DNA of 64,000 nucleotides from Bifidobacterium sp. WK041_4_12 (GCF_041080795.1 NZ_CP129674.1:1860001-1924000), one strand, 5' to 3'. Shown: positions 26,117-35,407, counted from the first letter of the stretch. The notes: a model not told the origin generated them from the letters alone. Program-made: numbers and translations.

Positions 26117-27996
26117 GCTTCACCTCCTTGCTTGCCTGAATTCTGCGAATCCTCTGACTTGGCGATATCAAGCTTGACCAAGGTTTCACCCGGATCCACG
26201 CCATCGGCAACGCTGACCATGATCTTTGAAACTACACCCTTGGCTGGCGCGTACACGTAGTTCTCCATCTTCATGGATTCAAGGACCACCATCAGATCAC
26301 CCTTCTCGACCTGCTGACCTTCCGCGACATTGATACGGGTGACTACCGCCTGCATTGTGGCGACGATAACGCCGGCTCCCTGCTGATTCTGGCTGGCCGA
26401 CTGCTTGGTCACATCGTGCAGCCCTTGACCTCGAAGCGGCTGCGTTGCTCTGCGAGCGCCTCGGGAACTTGCCCCACCTACTTCCATGCCTGCGAACATG
26501 CCTTCGGGGAGTGCAAGCTTGACGCGCTTGTCATCCACCTCGATGGTGAAGGTTTCGACGCTTGTACGATCCTCGCCGGCCGCGTCGCTACCTGCTTCTC
26601 CACCATTGCTTTCAGGGGCAGACATTGAAGCTGGCTGACCGGTTGTGGTCGTCTTGGGTTCGACGTTCAGATAGTTGCGTTCGAGCCATTTGGTGGTGAC
26701 GTCGAAGCTGTGGTCTTCTGCCGTAAACTCTGGATTCGTAAAAATCTTCTGGAATAGCGTTGCCGGTGTCGGCACGCCTTCGATGCTCATTTCTCGTAAT
26801 GCTCGACGTGCTCGTGCGACTGCTCTGAGTCGATCCTGGGCTGTGATAATGACCTTGCCCATCATGGAATCGTCCTTGGGTGAAACGGTATCGCCAACCT
26901 CAACACCAGAATCGATGCGGATGCCCGGACCGGTTGGCCAGGTGATCGCCTCAAGCGTGCCCGAGCTTGGTGTCAGATTGGTCGCTGGATCCTCGCTGGT
27001 GATGCGCAGCTCGAAGCTGTGGCCGCGTGGTTCGGGAGCTTTGGTCAGTGAAGCGCCGTCAGCGATATCAAGCTGTTCACGAACCAGATCGAGTCCGCAG
27101 ACCTGTTCGCTCACGGTGTGTTCGACCTGTAGACGAGGGTTCACTTCCATGAAGTAGACCTTGCCTCGGCTGACCAGAAACTCGCAGGTGCCCAAGCCCA
27201 CGTATCCGGCCGTTTCGAACAGACGATGCGAGAAACCTTCAAGCTGGGATTTGACGTCGTCGCTCAGGAATGGGGCCGGTGCCTCTTCGACAAGCTTCTG
27301 GTTTCTGCGCTGCACCGAGCAGTCACGGGTGGAGTACACCGTGAAGTTGCCGTGGGAGTCGCGTCCTGACTGCGTTTCGACATGGCGAGCCTTGTCAACG
27401 AACTTCTCGATGAAGTAGTCTCCCAGATCGCCGCCCTGAAGAGCATCGTGATTCATGTAGAAGGCGCGCAGCTCGTCATCGTTGTGGATGGGGGTGATGC
27501 CTCTGCCGCCACCGCCATCGGCTTTCTTCATCATGACCGGATAGCCGTTCTGGTTCGCGAAGTCGAGCAGCACCCGCATATCGCTTACGGGTTCTGCGAT
27601 ACCAGGCACGACTGGAACCTTGGCTCGTTCGGCAACCTTGCATGCCGTGATCTTGTCGCCGAGTTCTTCCAACACATGCGGCGAAGGGCCTACCCAGGTG
27701 ATGCCCGCGTCGATGACCTTGCGTGCGAAGGTTGGGAATTCCGAAAGGAAGCCATATCCCGGGTGCAAGGCGTCAGCTCCTGCACGCTTGGCGACGTCGA
27801 CAATCAGATCTTCATTCAGATAGGTCTGCAGATTGGTGTCGCCCGGCAGCAGATATGCTTCGTCCGCCATCTGCGTGTAGGGCGCATTGCGATCCTGCTC
27901 GGCATAGACTGCAACCGTTTCGATTCCCATCTCCTGTGCTGTTCGCACCACTCGAAGGGCAATCTCACCGCGATTCGCGATCAACAGCTTCTTCAT
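26113..27996 (-). CDS. accA: Acyl-CoA carboxylase alpha subunit (biotin carboxylase + BCCP)
   Basis: 627 residues. The N-terminal biotin carboxylase begins L-I-A-N-R-G-E-I-A-L-R and contains the ATP-grasp glycine loop K-A-D-G-G-G-G-R-G and the M-E-V-N-P-R-L-Q-V-E-H catalytic stretch. The C-terminal biotinyl domain has the acceptor lysine (about residue 577) in E-S-M-K-M-E-N, where most homologues have E-A-M-K-M. A spacer of about 70 residues joins the two. The protein uses ATP and bicarbonate to charge its own biotin, which is then passed to the beta subunit. It is the first gene of the acc-fas run; AAAGGATG precedes the ATG. The gene name follows actinobacterial use, where AccA is the fused alpha chain. 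Confidence 0.95.
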   Translation of the reverse strand: MKKLLIANRGEIALRVVRTAQEMGIETVAVYAEQDRNAPYTQMADEAYLLPGDTNLQTYLNEDLIVDVAKRAGADALHPGYGFLSEFPTFARKVIDAGITWVGPSPHVLEELGDKITACKVAERAKVPVVPGIAEPVSDMRVLLDFANQNGYPVMMKKADGGGGRGITPIHNDDELRAFYMNHDALQGGDLGDYFIEKFVDKARHVETQSGRDSHGNFTVYSTRDCSVQRRNQKLVEEAPAPFLSDDVKSQLEGFSHRLFETAGYVGLGTCEFLVSRGKVYFMEVNPRLQVEHTVSEQVCGLDLVREQLDIADGASLTKAPEPRGHSFELRITSEDPATNLTPSSGTLEAITWPTGPGIRIDSGVEVGDTVSPKDDSMMGKVIITAQDRLRAVARARRALREMSIEGVPTPATLFQKIFTNPEFTAEDHSFDVTTKWLERNYLNVEPKTTTTGQPASMSAPESNGGEAGSDAAGEDRTSVETFTIEVDDKRVKLALPEGMFAGMEVGGASSRGARRATQPLRGQGLHDVTKQSASQNQQGAGVIVATMQAVVTRINVAEGQQVEKGDLMVVLESMKMENYVYAPAKGVVSKIMVSVADGVDPGETLVKLDIAKSEDSQNSGKQGGEA

Positions 27997-28091
27997 GACA
28001 TCCTTTCTTCACTGCCTGTGCAGCTTGACAAACTTTGCATATGATGATTTCCCGCAGTGCTGCGGCACACGGACCGGCATGAACGTGATGC

Positions 28092-28116
28092 TGACGCATG
28101 ATCGTTGGTTGCGTCA
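28092..28116. promoter_or_regulatory. Inverted repeat upstream of the acc-fas genes
   Basis: TGACGCA (28092-28098) and its exact complement TGCGTCA (28110-28116) are separated by 11 bp, about 100 bp before the accA start. The centre-to-centre spacing suggests a dimeric regulator site. Which protein binds is unknown; the PucR-type regulator encoded at 33650-35254 is one candidate. Confidence 0.35.
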
Positions 28117-28130
28117 TGCACGTTGCCGCT

Positions 28131-28160
28131 TCCCACCTTCACACATTCCCACCTTCACAC
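28131..28160. repeat. 14-bp direct repeat
   Basis: TCCCACCTTCACAC occurs at 28131-28144 and again at 28147-28160, just downstream of the birA stop codon. Confidence 0.6.
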
Positions 28161-28162
28161 TG

Positions 28163-29107
28163 TTAGGCGCTTGCATTGGAGAGCACCCCGACATCGGCTG
28201 TCGTGACCTCGTGGCGACGGCCATCATGTCCCAGAATGGTAAGCGAGGCATCATCGTTGATGGAAAGCGCCCGACCGATCAGCAGCTTGTCTGCGGCCAG
28301 ATGTGCCTGAACCTGCTTGCCAAGCGTCCAGCTGCGCTGCCTGACTCGTTCCAACAGCCGGGGTACGGCCTCAGCAGGATCGCTCATGAAGCTACTGAAT
28401 TCCTTGCGAAGATGACGCGTGGTGGTGCAGACGATTTCATCACGAAGCTCGGCGTATGGGGGCAATGGTGAGTACTGCAATTGCAGTGATGTGGACATGT
28501 CTATCGGAAGGTCTTCTTGGGCGACGAACAGGTTCATGCCTATGCCGATGACCAGCACCGCAGAATTCGTATCGCACGGAATCATTTCGCTCAGGATTCC
28601 CGCCAGCTTGCGTCCTTGGCAGAACACGTCGTTAGGCCATTTCAGCATGAATTGATTGTCTGGGTTCAATGCCTGCAAATCGTGCCTGTGGGCAACCTCG
28701 TCAAGCGCATCGATCAGCGCAAGCCCGCAGAGCGTCGTGAGCCAGCCTGAGAAGCGTGCATCAAGCAGTTCTCGGTTCACCGGCACTGCCCATGAGCTGA
28801 GCAATGATTCGCCGGGCTTATTGAACCAGGTGCGACCCTGCCTGCCTCGGCATTTGGTCTGCATGTCCGAAATGGCTATGCTGATGGGCAATCTGCGGTC
28901 GTCTTCAGCGTCGAAGTTCTGCGTTTCTGATTCAGATCGTTCAAACAGGTGTTCCACGCAATCGGATGCATTCGTGAATTCGCTTGCTGCAACTGCACGG
29001 GCAATCAATGAGTTGGTTGAATCAACGCTGTCAAGCAGCTTTACGGTTGATGCCACTTTCTCTGTTTCAGGGGCTGAAATTGGCCAGTTACAGTCTTGAT
29101 AGGGCAT
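28163..29107 (-). CDS. birA: Biotin-[acetyl-CoA-carboxylase] ligase
   Basis: 314 residues from the ATG at 29107, preceded by GGAAA. Catalytic-domain hallmarks are all present: D-S-T-N-S for biotin/ATP binding, the C-R-G-R-Q-G-R-T-W loop that holds biotinyl-AMP, and L-K-W-P-N-D-V followed by K-L-A-G-I-L with the essential lysines. The C-terminal small SH3-like domain follows. There is no N-terminal winged helix, so this is a monofunctional ligase that cannot act as the biotin repressor. Its target is the BCCP domain of the carboxylase alpha subunit encoded next to it. It is divergent from bioY. An acidic insert (about 50-85) is unusual. Confidence 0.95.
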   Translation of the reverse strand: MPYQDCNWPISAPETEKVASTVKLLDSVDSTNSLIARAVAASEFTNASDCVEHLFERSESETQNFDAEDDRRLPISIAISDMQTKCRGRQGRTWFNKPGESLLSSWAVPVNRELLDARFSGWLTTLCGLALIDALDEVAHRHDLQALNPDNQFMLKWPNDVFCQGRKLAGILSEMIPCDTNSAVLVIGIGMNLFVAQEDLPIDMSTSLQLQYSPLPPYAELRDEIVCTTTRHLRKEFSSFMSDPAEAVPRLLERVRQRSWTLGKQVQAHLAADKLLIGRALSINDDASLTILGHDGRRHEVTTADVGVLSNASA

Positions 29108-29132
29108 GTTTTCCAAAGTATCAACAGACTAT

Positions 29133-29149
29133 GGGGTTGCAACAGCCCC
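29133..29149. promoter_or_regulatory. Palindrome in the birA-bioY divergent region
   Basis: GGGG at 29133-29136 pairs with CCCC at 29146-29149 and encloses the perfect 8-bp palindrome GTTGCAAC. Because BirA here lacks a DNA-binding domain, a separate factor may control biotin uptake through a site like this. This is a proposal, not a known operator. Confidence 0.3.
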
Positions 29150-29349
29150 TAGGCTACAAATCGAGAGGCGTGATTTTGTATGATTCCACAAAAATCTGGA
29201 AAGTGCCGAAATCTAGGATGATGACCATTCGGTTGCCGCAGCGTTGGCTGTGCGCAGCTGGCTGGCTTAATGAAGCCAATAATCCGCCCTGTGGATAGCC
29301 CCGTGGATGTAGGGCTCCGCGAGGCGACCATGAACAGGAGGGCAAGGGA

Positions 29350-29943
29350 TTGAATACATCGACAAAGGAAGCATCTTCTGAGGAACGTTCCAGAATTTTT
29401 GATAACAAAAGCCTGGCAAAGGTTGCAGTGTTCGCCGCTGTGATTTCTGCGATGAGCTTCGTGCGGATTGCCGTTGGTCCCGTTCCGATCACTCTGGAAA
29501 ATCTGGGAATCATGCTGACAGGAGTCGTTCTTGGACCATGGCTTGGTGCGTTGTCGGTCATTTTGCTGCTTGCACTGACGGCTCTCGGACTGCCTTTGCT
29601 CGGTGGCACTGGCGGTTTGGCTGATTTCGTTGGTCCTGCCTCCGGCTATCTGCTCGGATTCGTCATTGGAGCGTTCGTCATCGGCCTTATCGCACATAGC
29701 GGGAAAAAGCTCAGCGCATGGAAAACCGCTCTGGCCTGCCTTGCAGGTGGCATGCTGATTCCATACATTTTTGGCATTCCAGTCACGGCGCTCGTCATCA
29801 ATCAGCCGCTTCAGACCGCAGCATACAGCGCGCTCATCTTCATTCCGGGCGATATCGTGAAAATCATTGTCGCAACGCTTATCTCTTCTGCGCTGTGGAA
29901 GGCTTATCCAGCGGCATTTCCAGAAAAGCTCCTTGCACAATGA
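29350..29943 (+). CDS. bioY: Biotin ECF transporter substrate-binding subunit
   Basis: 197 residues, TTG start at 29350 with AGGAGG eight bases before it. Six hydrophobic segments and the BioY signatures are visible: V-R-I-A-V-G-P-V-P-I-T-L-E-N-L-G near the N-terminus, G-L-P-L-L-G-G-T-G-G in the middle, and S-G-Y-L-L-G-F after it. BioY binds biotin in the membrane and works with the energising module EcfA/EcfT, whose genes follow on the same strand. It feeds the adjacent biotin ligase and carboxylase. The N-terminal 20 residues are polar. Confidence 0.95.
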   Translation: MNTSTKEASSEERSRIFDNKSLAKVAVFAAVISAMSFVRIAVGPVPITLENLGIMLTGVVLGPWLGALSVILLLALTALGLPLLGGTGGLADFVGPASGYLLGFVIGAFVIGLIAHSGKKLSAWKTALACLAGGMLIPYIFGIPVTALVINQPLQTAAYSALIFIPGDIVKIIVATLISSALWKAYPAAFPEKLLAQ

Positions 29944-29962
29944 TCGAATTCCGATAAAAAAT

Positions 29963-30087
29963 AACGAGATTGCGAGTTTTGTTGCCTTTTCCAAGTATAA
30001 GGGTCCATTTTCATTGAATTTGGTGACGATATTTCAACGTTTTCAGCGTTGGTACTTCAACATTGTCGCAAAACTCGCAATCTCATT
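29963..30087. repeat. Family B inverted-repeat element, copy 1
   Basis: About 125 bp with inverted ends: GAGATTGCGAGTTTTG on the left (from 29965) and its complement CAAAACTCGCAATCTC on the right (to 30085). The interior shares AGTATAA and TTGGTACTTC-like words with the second copy at 39903-40008. It separates bioY from the ATPase gene and contains no gene. Confidence 0.75.
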
Positions 30088-30129
30088 CCTAAACCACCGA
30101 CTTTAACCAGCAAAGTGAGCATCGTGAAG

Positions 30130-30885
30130 ATGGTAACGCCAGATTTCGAACACAACAGCACATCCGTGCACACGAATGCGCTCACCTATCGCGTTGGCGA
30201 GCGCTTGATACTCGATAATGTCTCATGCGAGCTGAGCGGGGCGAGCATTGCGATTTTAGGAACGAACGGATCGGGAAAATCGACCTTCCTTCGCCTTATT
30301 GACGGCTTGGAGCGCAGGACATCGGGAGACTTGCAGGTGCTGGGACTTGACCCATCACGCAAGGCCAAGGAACTCCACACAAAGATCGGCTTCGTCTTCA
30401 CTAATCCCGATACACAGATCATCATGCCCACCGTTGCCGAAGACGTGGCTTTTTCATTGCATGGAGCAGCCATGAGCCACGAGGAAAAAGAGGAAAGAGT
30501 GAAAGAGCAGCTCGCAGAACTGCATCTCTCACAATTCGCCAATCAGCCGGCGCATTCGCTGTCTGGCGGTCAGAAGCAGATGCTCGCACTGGCGGGAATC
30601 CTGATACGAGAACCTCATATGCTGCTCGCCGACGAACCTACGACCATGCTCGATCTACCGAATGCAGAACGCATCTCACACATGCTGCTCAACAACCGCA
30701 ACCGGCCAACGCTGATTGCCACGCACGATCTTGAACTGGCATCCCATTGCGAGCTTGCCATGCATTTCCACAACGGTCAGATAGTTGAAATCGATGAAAG
30801 CGGCAAGGTTATCGAAGACTATCGAAGATACTGCTCACGCATCAGTGCCGACATGCCGGGCACGCGGCTGGGAGGTAACGCATGA
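30130..30885 (+). CDS. bioM: ECF transporter ATPase (biotin uptake module)
   Basis: 251 residues of an ABC ATPase of the EcfA/CbiO type. Walker A G-T-N-G-S-G-K-S-T is at about 43-51, the Q-loop follows, the signature L-S-G-G-Q-K-Q lies near 143, and Walker B is M-L-L-A-D-E-P-T. It powers vitamin uptake with the T component encoded by the next gene, which overlaps it by 4 bp. Placement after bioY points to biotin, but the module could also serve other S components. The ATG at 30130 was chosen; a GTG at 30124 is the alternative, both after AAGTGAG. The family B element lies immediately upstream, so frames reaching back into it are not trusted. Confidence 0.88.
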   Translation: MVTPDFEHNSTSVHTNALTYRVGERLILDNVSCELSGASIAILGTNGSGKSTFLRLIDGLERRTSGDLQVLGLDPSRKAKELHTKIGFVFTNPDTQIIMPTVAEDVAFSLHGAAMSHEEKEERVKEQLAELHLSQFANQPAHSLSGGQKQMLALAGILIREPHMLLADEPTTMLDLPNAERISHMLLNNRNRPTLIATHDLELASHCELAMHFHNGQIVEIDESGKVIEDYRRYCSRISADMPGTRLGGNA

Positions 30886-31487
30886 TCGCCATGTACGTTC
30901 CCGGCCACAGCCTCTTGCATCGCTGCCCCGCCGGTTGGAAGATGCTCTTGATTTTCGTCATCTGCGCCATTCTGGCCTACCCTGAACTCCCCTTGTGGAT
31001 CCTGGGAGTGCTGGCAGCCGCATGCGCACTGCTCTATTGCCTCAGCGAACTGGGTTGGCGCGTGTTCGCCAAGCAGCTGTGGATTTGTCGCTGGATTATC
31101 GCATTCACCTTTATAGCTCAGGTCTGGTTCACCCCGATTCAGGCGACCGCCTTCACCACCGCGCGTATCACGGTCATGGTGCTGTTCGCCGCATTGATGA
31201 CGCTGACCACCCCGCTCTCTGAAATCTTTGGAAGCGTGGTGCGGATACTGCAACCATGTCGACGTTTCGGTGTGAACACCGACCGCATCGGCGTTGCCGT
31301 TTCTTTGGGAATCAGCGTGATTCCGATTATCTCCGCATCGATGAAAACCGTTCGCGAAGCAAGCCAGGCTCGTGGCGTGCGTACTGGCATCATCCTCGGC
31401 ATTCAGGCCTGGGCCGTCCCGCTGATGGTTTTGGTGCTCAAGCAGGCCGACGAGCTTGCCGATTCTCTCGATGCCCGAGGAATATGA
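30882..31487 (+). CDS. bioN: ECF transporter transmembrane subunit EcfT
   Basis: 201 residues, four to five hydrophobic helices. It carries two Ala-Arg-Gly coupling motifs characteristic of EcfT proteins (S-Q-A-R-G-V and D-A-R-G-I), which contact the ATPase. The second sits at the extreme C-terminus. Its start overlaps the ATPase stop (ATGA), so the two are made together. It should join BioY and the ATPase into a biotin importer. Confidence 0.9.
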   Translation: MIAMYVPGHSLLHRCPAGWKMLLIFVICAILAYPELPLWILGVLAAACALLYCLSELGWRVFAKQLWICRWIIAFTFIAQVWFTPIQATAFTTARITVMVLFAALMTLTTPLSEIFGSVVRILQPCRRFGVNTDRIGVAVSLGISVIPIISASMKTVREASQARGVRTGIILGIQAWAVPLMVLVLKQADELADSLDARGI

Positions 31488-31536
31488 TGCCGGATGCCTG
31501 ACGCCGCAGTCAGGCCAGGTACTACAATCATGGACG

Positions 31537-33639
31537 ATGAGTAACTCACGACATGATTCGAAATCACATCCTCGTTCCATTCTGAGCATTCTGCGTTGGG
31601 TTTGCATAACGCTGGTCTGCATGTGGATCGCACTGTGCACCTCAGTGGGGCCAATCTATAGGGCGAATGCCTCAATAACATCATATTCGTGGGTGAATGC
31701 GCTGATCTTCATCGCCACTCTTGCCATCACCTTGGGAATTGTCATCGCCGTCATGCGCTGGGCTTGCGCATATCAAGGCACGGTGAATTATTCCGCTTCG
31801 ACGGCCGAAGCCCAAGGTCAGACTTCTTCGCACCCGAAGCTGATATCACCACTGGCATCACGACTGCGAGCATCGTTGCTCTGTCGTCGTCCAACTCGTC
31901 TCGCGCTGCGTGCCGTCTCGCGAGGATGGTCGAAGCTCACACCGTGGATCATGCGCTTCACATCGAACCGTCGACGTCTTTTCCTCGTTTTCGTAATCGG
32001 CTGGCTGTGGGCTGACGTGACGCTGCTCGCGGCATACGGCGCTGACATCCACTCGCAAATCAATGAATTCAACCTGTGGTGGGCGAACCTGCGCGGCGTG
32101 AAACTGCCGTATCTCCAAGGCTTCACGCAAATGGACATCTATCCGACAGCACACTATCTGTGGCCAAAGAATCCTACCTATCTCACCGATCAGCATAACT
32201 ATCTGCTCACCCTGTTCTATGGGGCAGTAGTTGCAGTATTGCGAAAGCTGAGTGGATCAGACGATGCGGGCATCGTCGCGCTGGCTGCCATGCAGATGCT
32301 TTTCGCCGCATTCTGCTGCGCATCAACGGCGAATCGATTCTTTAATCATGGAATGCGAACGGGCAGCACGCACGCAGCATCCCCGCGATTCTCGGCATCG
32401 GCAGGCCCCAGACTCGCCATCATCGCGCTGTTCCTGCTGACCCCAATCAGTGTTTTCAGCACGATTTCAATCACCAAGTCGCCCGCATTCGCCTATTCCT
32501 TCGTATGGTGGATTGGCACTCTCTACGCTTTCTACCGCGCGACCCCGTTACGACGTTCCTTGCATGGCAGCGATGCCAACGCAAAGCCTGCGAATGGCAA
32601 CATATCGTCAACGGCAACGGCACGCATACCACGCTCTCTGAAGATCGAACTGGCAGTCAGTTCACTGCTGATGCTGAGCACGGTGAAATATGGCGTGTAT
32701 GTCGTTGTCGTTCAGCTTGTTCTCTCGCTGCTTGCTGACCGCCGTCATTGGAAGAGCTATGTGCTCTGCATGCTGGTTCCCGTTATCGCATTCGAAGCCT
32801 TGCTGATGAGTCTGGTCTCTGCAGGAGCCGTGATCCAGGGCGACCCCATCGAGGCGAAAGGCATTCAGCTACAGCAAATAGCCCGCGTTGCACAGCGAGA
32901 TCCTGCGAACATTCCCGCTCAGGCGCGCCAGCAGCTCGAACCAATCCTTGATCTCGACACCATGGCCTTGCGATATAACCCGAACGATGCCGATCCGGTG
33001 AAATCGTCGGGCGGCACACACAAGCTCACCGTATACAAATGGCGAACGGTCACCGCAGCGGACATGACTCAGTTCAACAGCGCATGGCTTGCCATCGGCA
33101 TGAAGAATCCGGTGCTGTACATCGATGCCTTCATGGCGGAATGCTATGGATATTTCGACGTGACTGACGTGCCCTACGTGTCGATGAACTACTACGTCAA
33201 CAATGGATACGTCCAGGACTCAAGCACCTGGATCAAGAATTGGTCGCATACGTGGCGTGATAAGGTCGCGGGCTTCGCCTTTGTCTGGGGCAGGACTCCG
33301 GTGCTTGGATGGCTGACCAATGGAAACTTCTGGCTGGTGCTCTCATTGCTGCTTATCTGCATTGAATTCGCGCTCAAACGCTTCCGCGCGCTTTCGTACC
33401 AGACCACACTGCTGGTGCTGATAGGTGTGATGGTTTTCGCACCGGCCAATAACTATGACCGTCATATTCTGCCTCTGGTCTTTGTCTTCGGCTTCCTGAC
33501 ACTCGCTTTCGTCAAAGACACACAGGCACTGGCAGCTAGGGATGACGCTGCAAGCTCTGACGCTCTGCGGACCGCAAGGGATGGCAGACTCAGTGTGGAA
33601 ACCACCGCAGCAGCGTTGCGCATCAGTCACACTCACTAA
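31537..33639 (+). CDS. Large membrane protein, DUF6020/GT-C-like
   Basis: About 700 residues from the ATG at 31537. At least ten hydrophobic segments are visible, with a long extracytoplasmic segment after the third and polar linkers near 110-140 and 350-380. The stretch from D-I-Y-P-T-A-H-Y through D-Q-H-N-Y-L-L-T-L-F-Y-G to A-M-Q-M-L-F is the pattern I associate with DUF6020 proteins of bifidobacteria, thought to be GT-C-fold membrane glycosyltransferases using lipid-linked sugars. The substrate is unknown. It lies 49 bp after EcfT and 10 bp before the PucR-type regulator on the same strand, so it may be part of the same transcript, though its function looks unrelated to biotin. Confidence 0.6.
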   Translation: MSNSRHDSKSHPRSILSILRWVCITLVCMWIALCTSVGPIYRANASITSYSWVNALIFIATLAITLGIVIAVMRWACAYQGTVNYSASTAEAQGQTSSHPKLISPLASRLRASLLCRRPTRLALRAVSRGWSKLTPWIMRFTSNRRRLFLVFVIGWLWADVTLLAAYGADIHSQINEFNLWWANLRGVKLPYLQGFTQMDIYPTAHYLWPKNPTYLTDQHNYLLTLFYGAVVAVLRKLSGSDDAGIVALAAMQMLFAAFCCASTANRFFNHGMRTGSTHAASPRFSASAGPRLAIIALFLLTPISVFSTISITKSPAFAYSFVWWIGTLYAFYRATPLRRSLHGSDANAKPANGNISSTATARIPRSLKIELAVSSLLMLSTVKYGVYVVVVQLVLSLLADRRHWKSYVLCMLVPVIAFEALLMSLVSAGAVIQGDPIEAKGIQLQQIARVAQRDPANIPAQARQQLEPILDLDTMALRYNPNDADPVKSSGGTHKLTVYKWRTVTAADMTQFNSAWLAIGMKNPVLYIDAFMAECYGYFDVTDVPYVSMNYYVNNGYVQDSSTWIKNWSHTWRDKVAGFAFVWGRTPVLGWLTNGNFWLVLSLLLICIEFALKRFRALSYQTTLLVLIGVMVFAPANNYDRHILPLVFVFGFLTLAFVKDTQALAARDDAASSDALRTARDGRLSVETTAAALRISHTH

Positions 33640-33649
33640 GCTGGTCACT

Positions 33650-35254
33650 ATGAGTAGGCCAAAATCATCACGTTCCAGCGGCAATACCCTGGCAAAGGTC
33701 GCCCGTGACGCCGCTGCACTATTCAATCCTGAATTGCGCAGATCAGGGCAACGCGGTGATGAGGAGAATGCACGCGATTCGAAGAAATCCTCGAACTCTG
33801 CGCATAGTGCTGCCAAGGAAACCAAAGAATCCAAGAATCCCAAGGCTACTGGCAAACGCGCGGGCGAGCGGACGGGTAAGCGCGCCGAAAAGCGCGCCGA
33901 CATCGACATTCAGGCAATGGAACAAACCGAGGACGCACAGTTTTCTGGCATGAATGCCGTCACCGTTGCAGACGATGCGCAGAAGGTTGAAAAGGCTGCC
34001 AATGACCTTCGACTCAAAACGAAGCATGATGCGCAGCCAAGACTTCCCCAAGAGGTTGAACAGGCACTGAGCAAAGCCCTGAGCCACCTCGATCATGATC
34101 TGGACTGGTACAAGAATCTGAGCGCTACCGACAAGAACCTTCTGACGCTCATCATTCGAACGGCCGTCGCGGATTTCATCGCATGGATGGCGCAATACCG
34201 CAAGTCCCCCGATTCGGCGACAGGACCGCGTCCTTCGACCGATCACATCTTCTTCGTCGCTCCCCTAGAATTCACCAAGGCTATCAGCCTGCATCAGGCG
34301 CTTGAGGTCACGCGCTTCATCGTCGATATTCTTGAACGCAATGTAGAGGGTTTCGCCGAAGAGGGCAACGAGCAGGAAATCCGCAACGGCATGCTCTACT
34401 ATGCCCGTGAGGTCGCATTTTCTGCGGCATCGGTCTATGCCACATCCGCCGAAGCGCGAGGCGATTGGGATGCCCGCATAGAAACGCTTACCATCGAGGA
34501 TCTGATCGATGGCGTCATCGACCATCAGGTTGTGGCCCGCATGAGCATGCTGGGATGGCCTGTGGACTACCATTGCTTCGCCGTTATCGGGCGACTTGCC
34601 GATACCAGCGAAATGGGTTCCGGCGTGACGCAGCGCCGCATGCGCAGCCTGATTCGAGGGCACGGCGCAGAATGCATGATGTCAAGCCATGACGAAATGC
34701 TCATAACGCTTATCGACCCTCGCGGCCACGGCTCACCCGAAGAGCTCTGCGAGCCGCTGCTTCGATATTTTGATGACAGTCCAGTATGTCTGGGACCGCT
34801 TCGCTCACATATCGAAGGCGCTTCTGAGACCATCCGTGCTTCGCTGAATACCGTCGCAGCCACGCCCGCACTGGTCGGCATGGATATGGCACACGGCATC
34901 CCCCGGCCACTGCGTGCCGACGATGCACTCCCCGAACGTGCACTGTTTGGCGATGACGAAGCCCGCAATGAGCTCTATACCAGCATTTATAAGACCTTGC
35001 GCAGCGACGACAGCGAGAACCCTCTGCTCAATACCTTGCAGACCTTCCTGCTTTCCGGCAGTTCCTTGGAAATAACGGCCCGTGAACTCAACGTGCATCC
35101 CAACACCGTACGCTATCGATTGAAACGTTCCATCGAAATCACAGGATGGGATCCTATGAATCCTCGCGAAGCTTATGTACTGCTCACCGCCGTGAAGATT
35201 GGCCTTATCATTGACGCGCGCAACGCTAACACCTCACACACCTCTCAAGAGTAA
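33650..35254 (+). CDS. PucR-type transcriptional regulator (possibly FasR-like)
   Basis: 534 residues from the ATG at 33650. The first 120 residues are low-complexity, rich in Lys, Arg, Ser and Glu. A GGDEF-like middle domain of CdaR/PucR regulators follows, and the C-terminus carries the PucR helix-turn-helix (S-L-E-I-T-A-R-E-L-N-V-H-P-N-T-V-R-Y-R-L-K-R, about residues 470-491). Actinobacterial FasR, which activates fatty acid synthase genes in Streptomyces, belongs to this type. Closeness to the fas and carboxylase genes makes a similar role plausible, but that is inference. Transcription should end in or near the family A element that follows. Confidence 0.8.
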   Translation: MSRPKSSRSSGNTLAKVARDAAALFNPELRRSGQRGDEENARDSKKSSNSAHSAAKETKESKNPKATGKRAGERTGKRAEKRADIDIQAMEQTEDAQFSGMNAVTVADDAQKVEKAANDLRLKTKHDAQPRLPQEVEQALSKALSHLDHDLDWYKNLSATDKNLLTLIIRTAVADFIAWMAQYRKSPDSATGPRPSTDHIFFVAPLEFTKAISLHQALEVTRFIVDILERNVEGFAEEGNEQEIRNGMLYYAREVAFSAASVYATSAEARGDWDARIETLTIEDLIDGVIDHQVVARMSMLGWPVDYHCFAVIGRLADTSEMGSGVTQRRMRSLIRGHGAECMMSSHDEMLITLIDPRGHGSPEELCEPLLRYFDDSPVCLGPLRSHIEGASETIRASLNTVAATPALVGMDMAHGIPRPLRADDALPERALFGDDEARNELYTSIYKTLRSDDSENPLLNTLQTFLLSGSSLEITARELNVHPNTVRYRLKRSIEITGWDPMNPREAYVLLTAVKIGLIIDARNANTSHTSQE

Positions 35255-35289
35255 ATACACTGCCTCTTTCGAAGAAGATTGGTGTGAGA

Positions 35290-35407
35290 GCGTTAATTGT
35301 GAACTTGGAAAAGTAGACAAGCCTTCAGCGGACCGATATCACATCATTGTGGGCGAAAAATGGCCCTGTTGAGAGCCTCTATACTTTGAAGAGTTCACAA
35401 TGAGCGC
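35290..35407. repeat. Family A inverted-repeat element, copy 2
   Basis: About 118 bp with ends GCGTTAATTGTGAACTT (from 35290) and ATACTTTGAAGAGTTCAC (from 35381) matching the copies at 7229 and 58302. It lies between the plus-strand PucR gene and the minus-strand rplA gene, again a convergent junction. Confidence 0.75.

Noticed and set aside
28025..28045. Promoter TTGACA...TATGAT on the plus strand
   Set aside because: The spacing is only 9 bp, too short for a sigma-70-type promoter, and no plus-strand gene follows.
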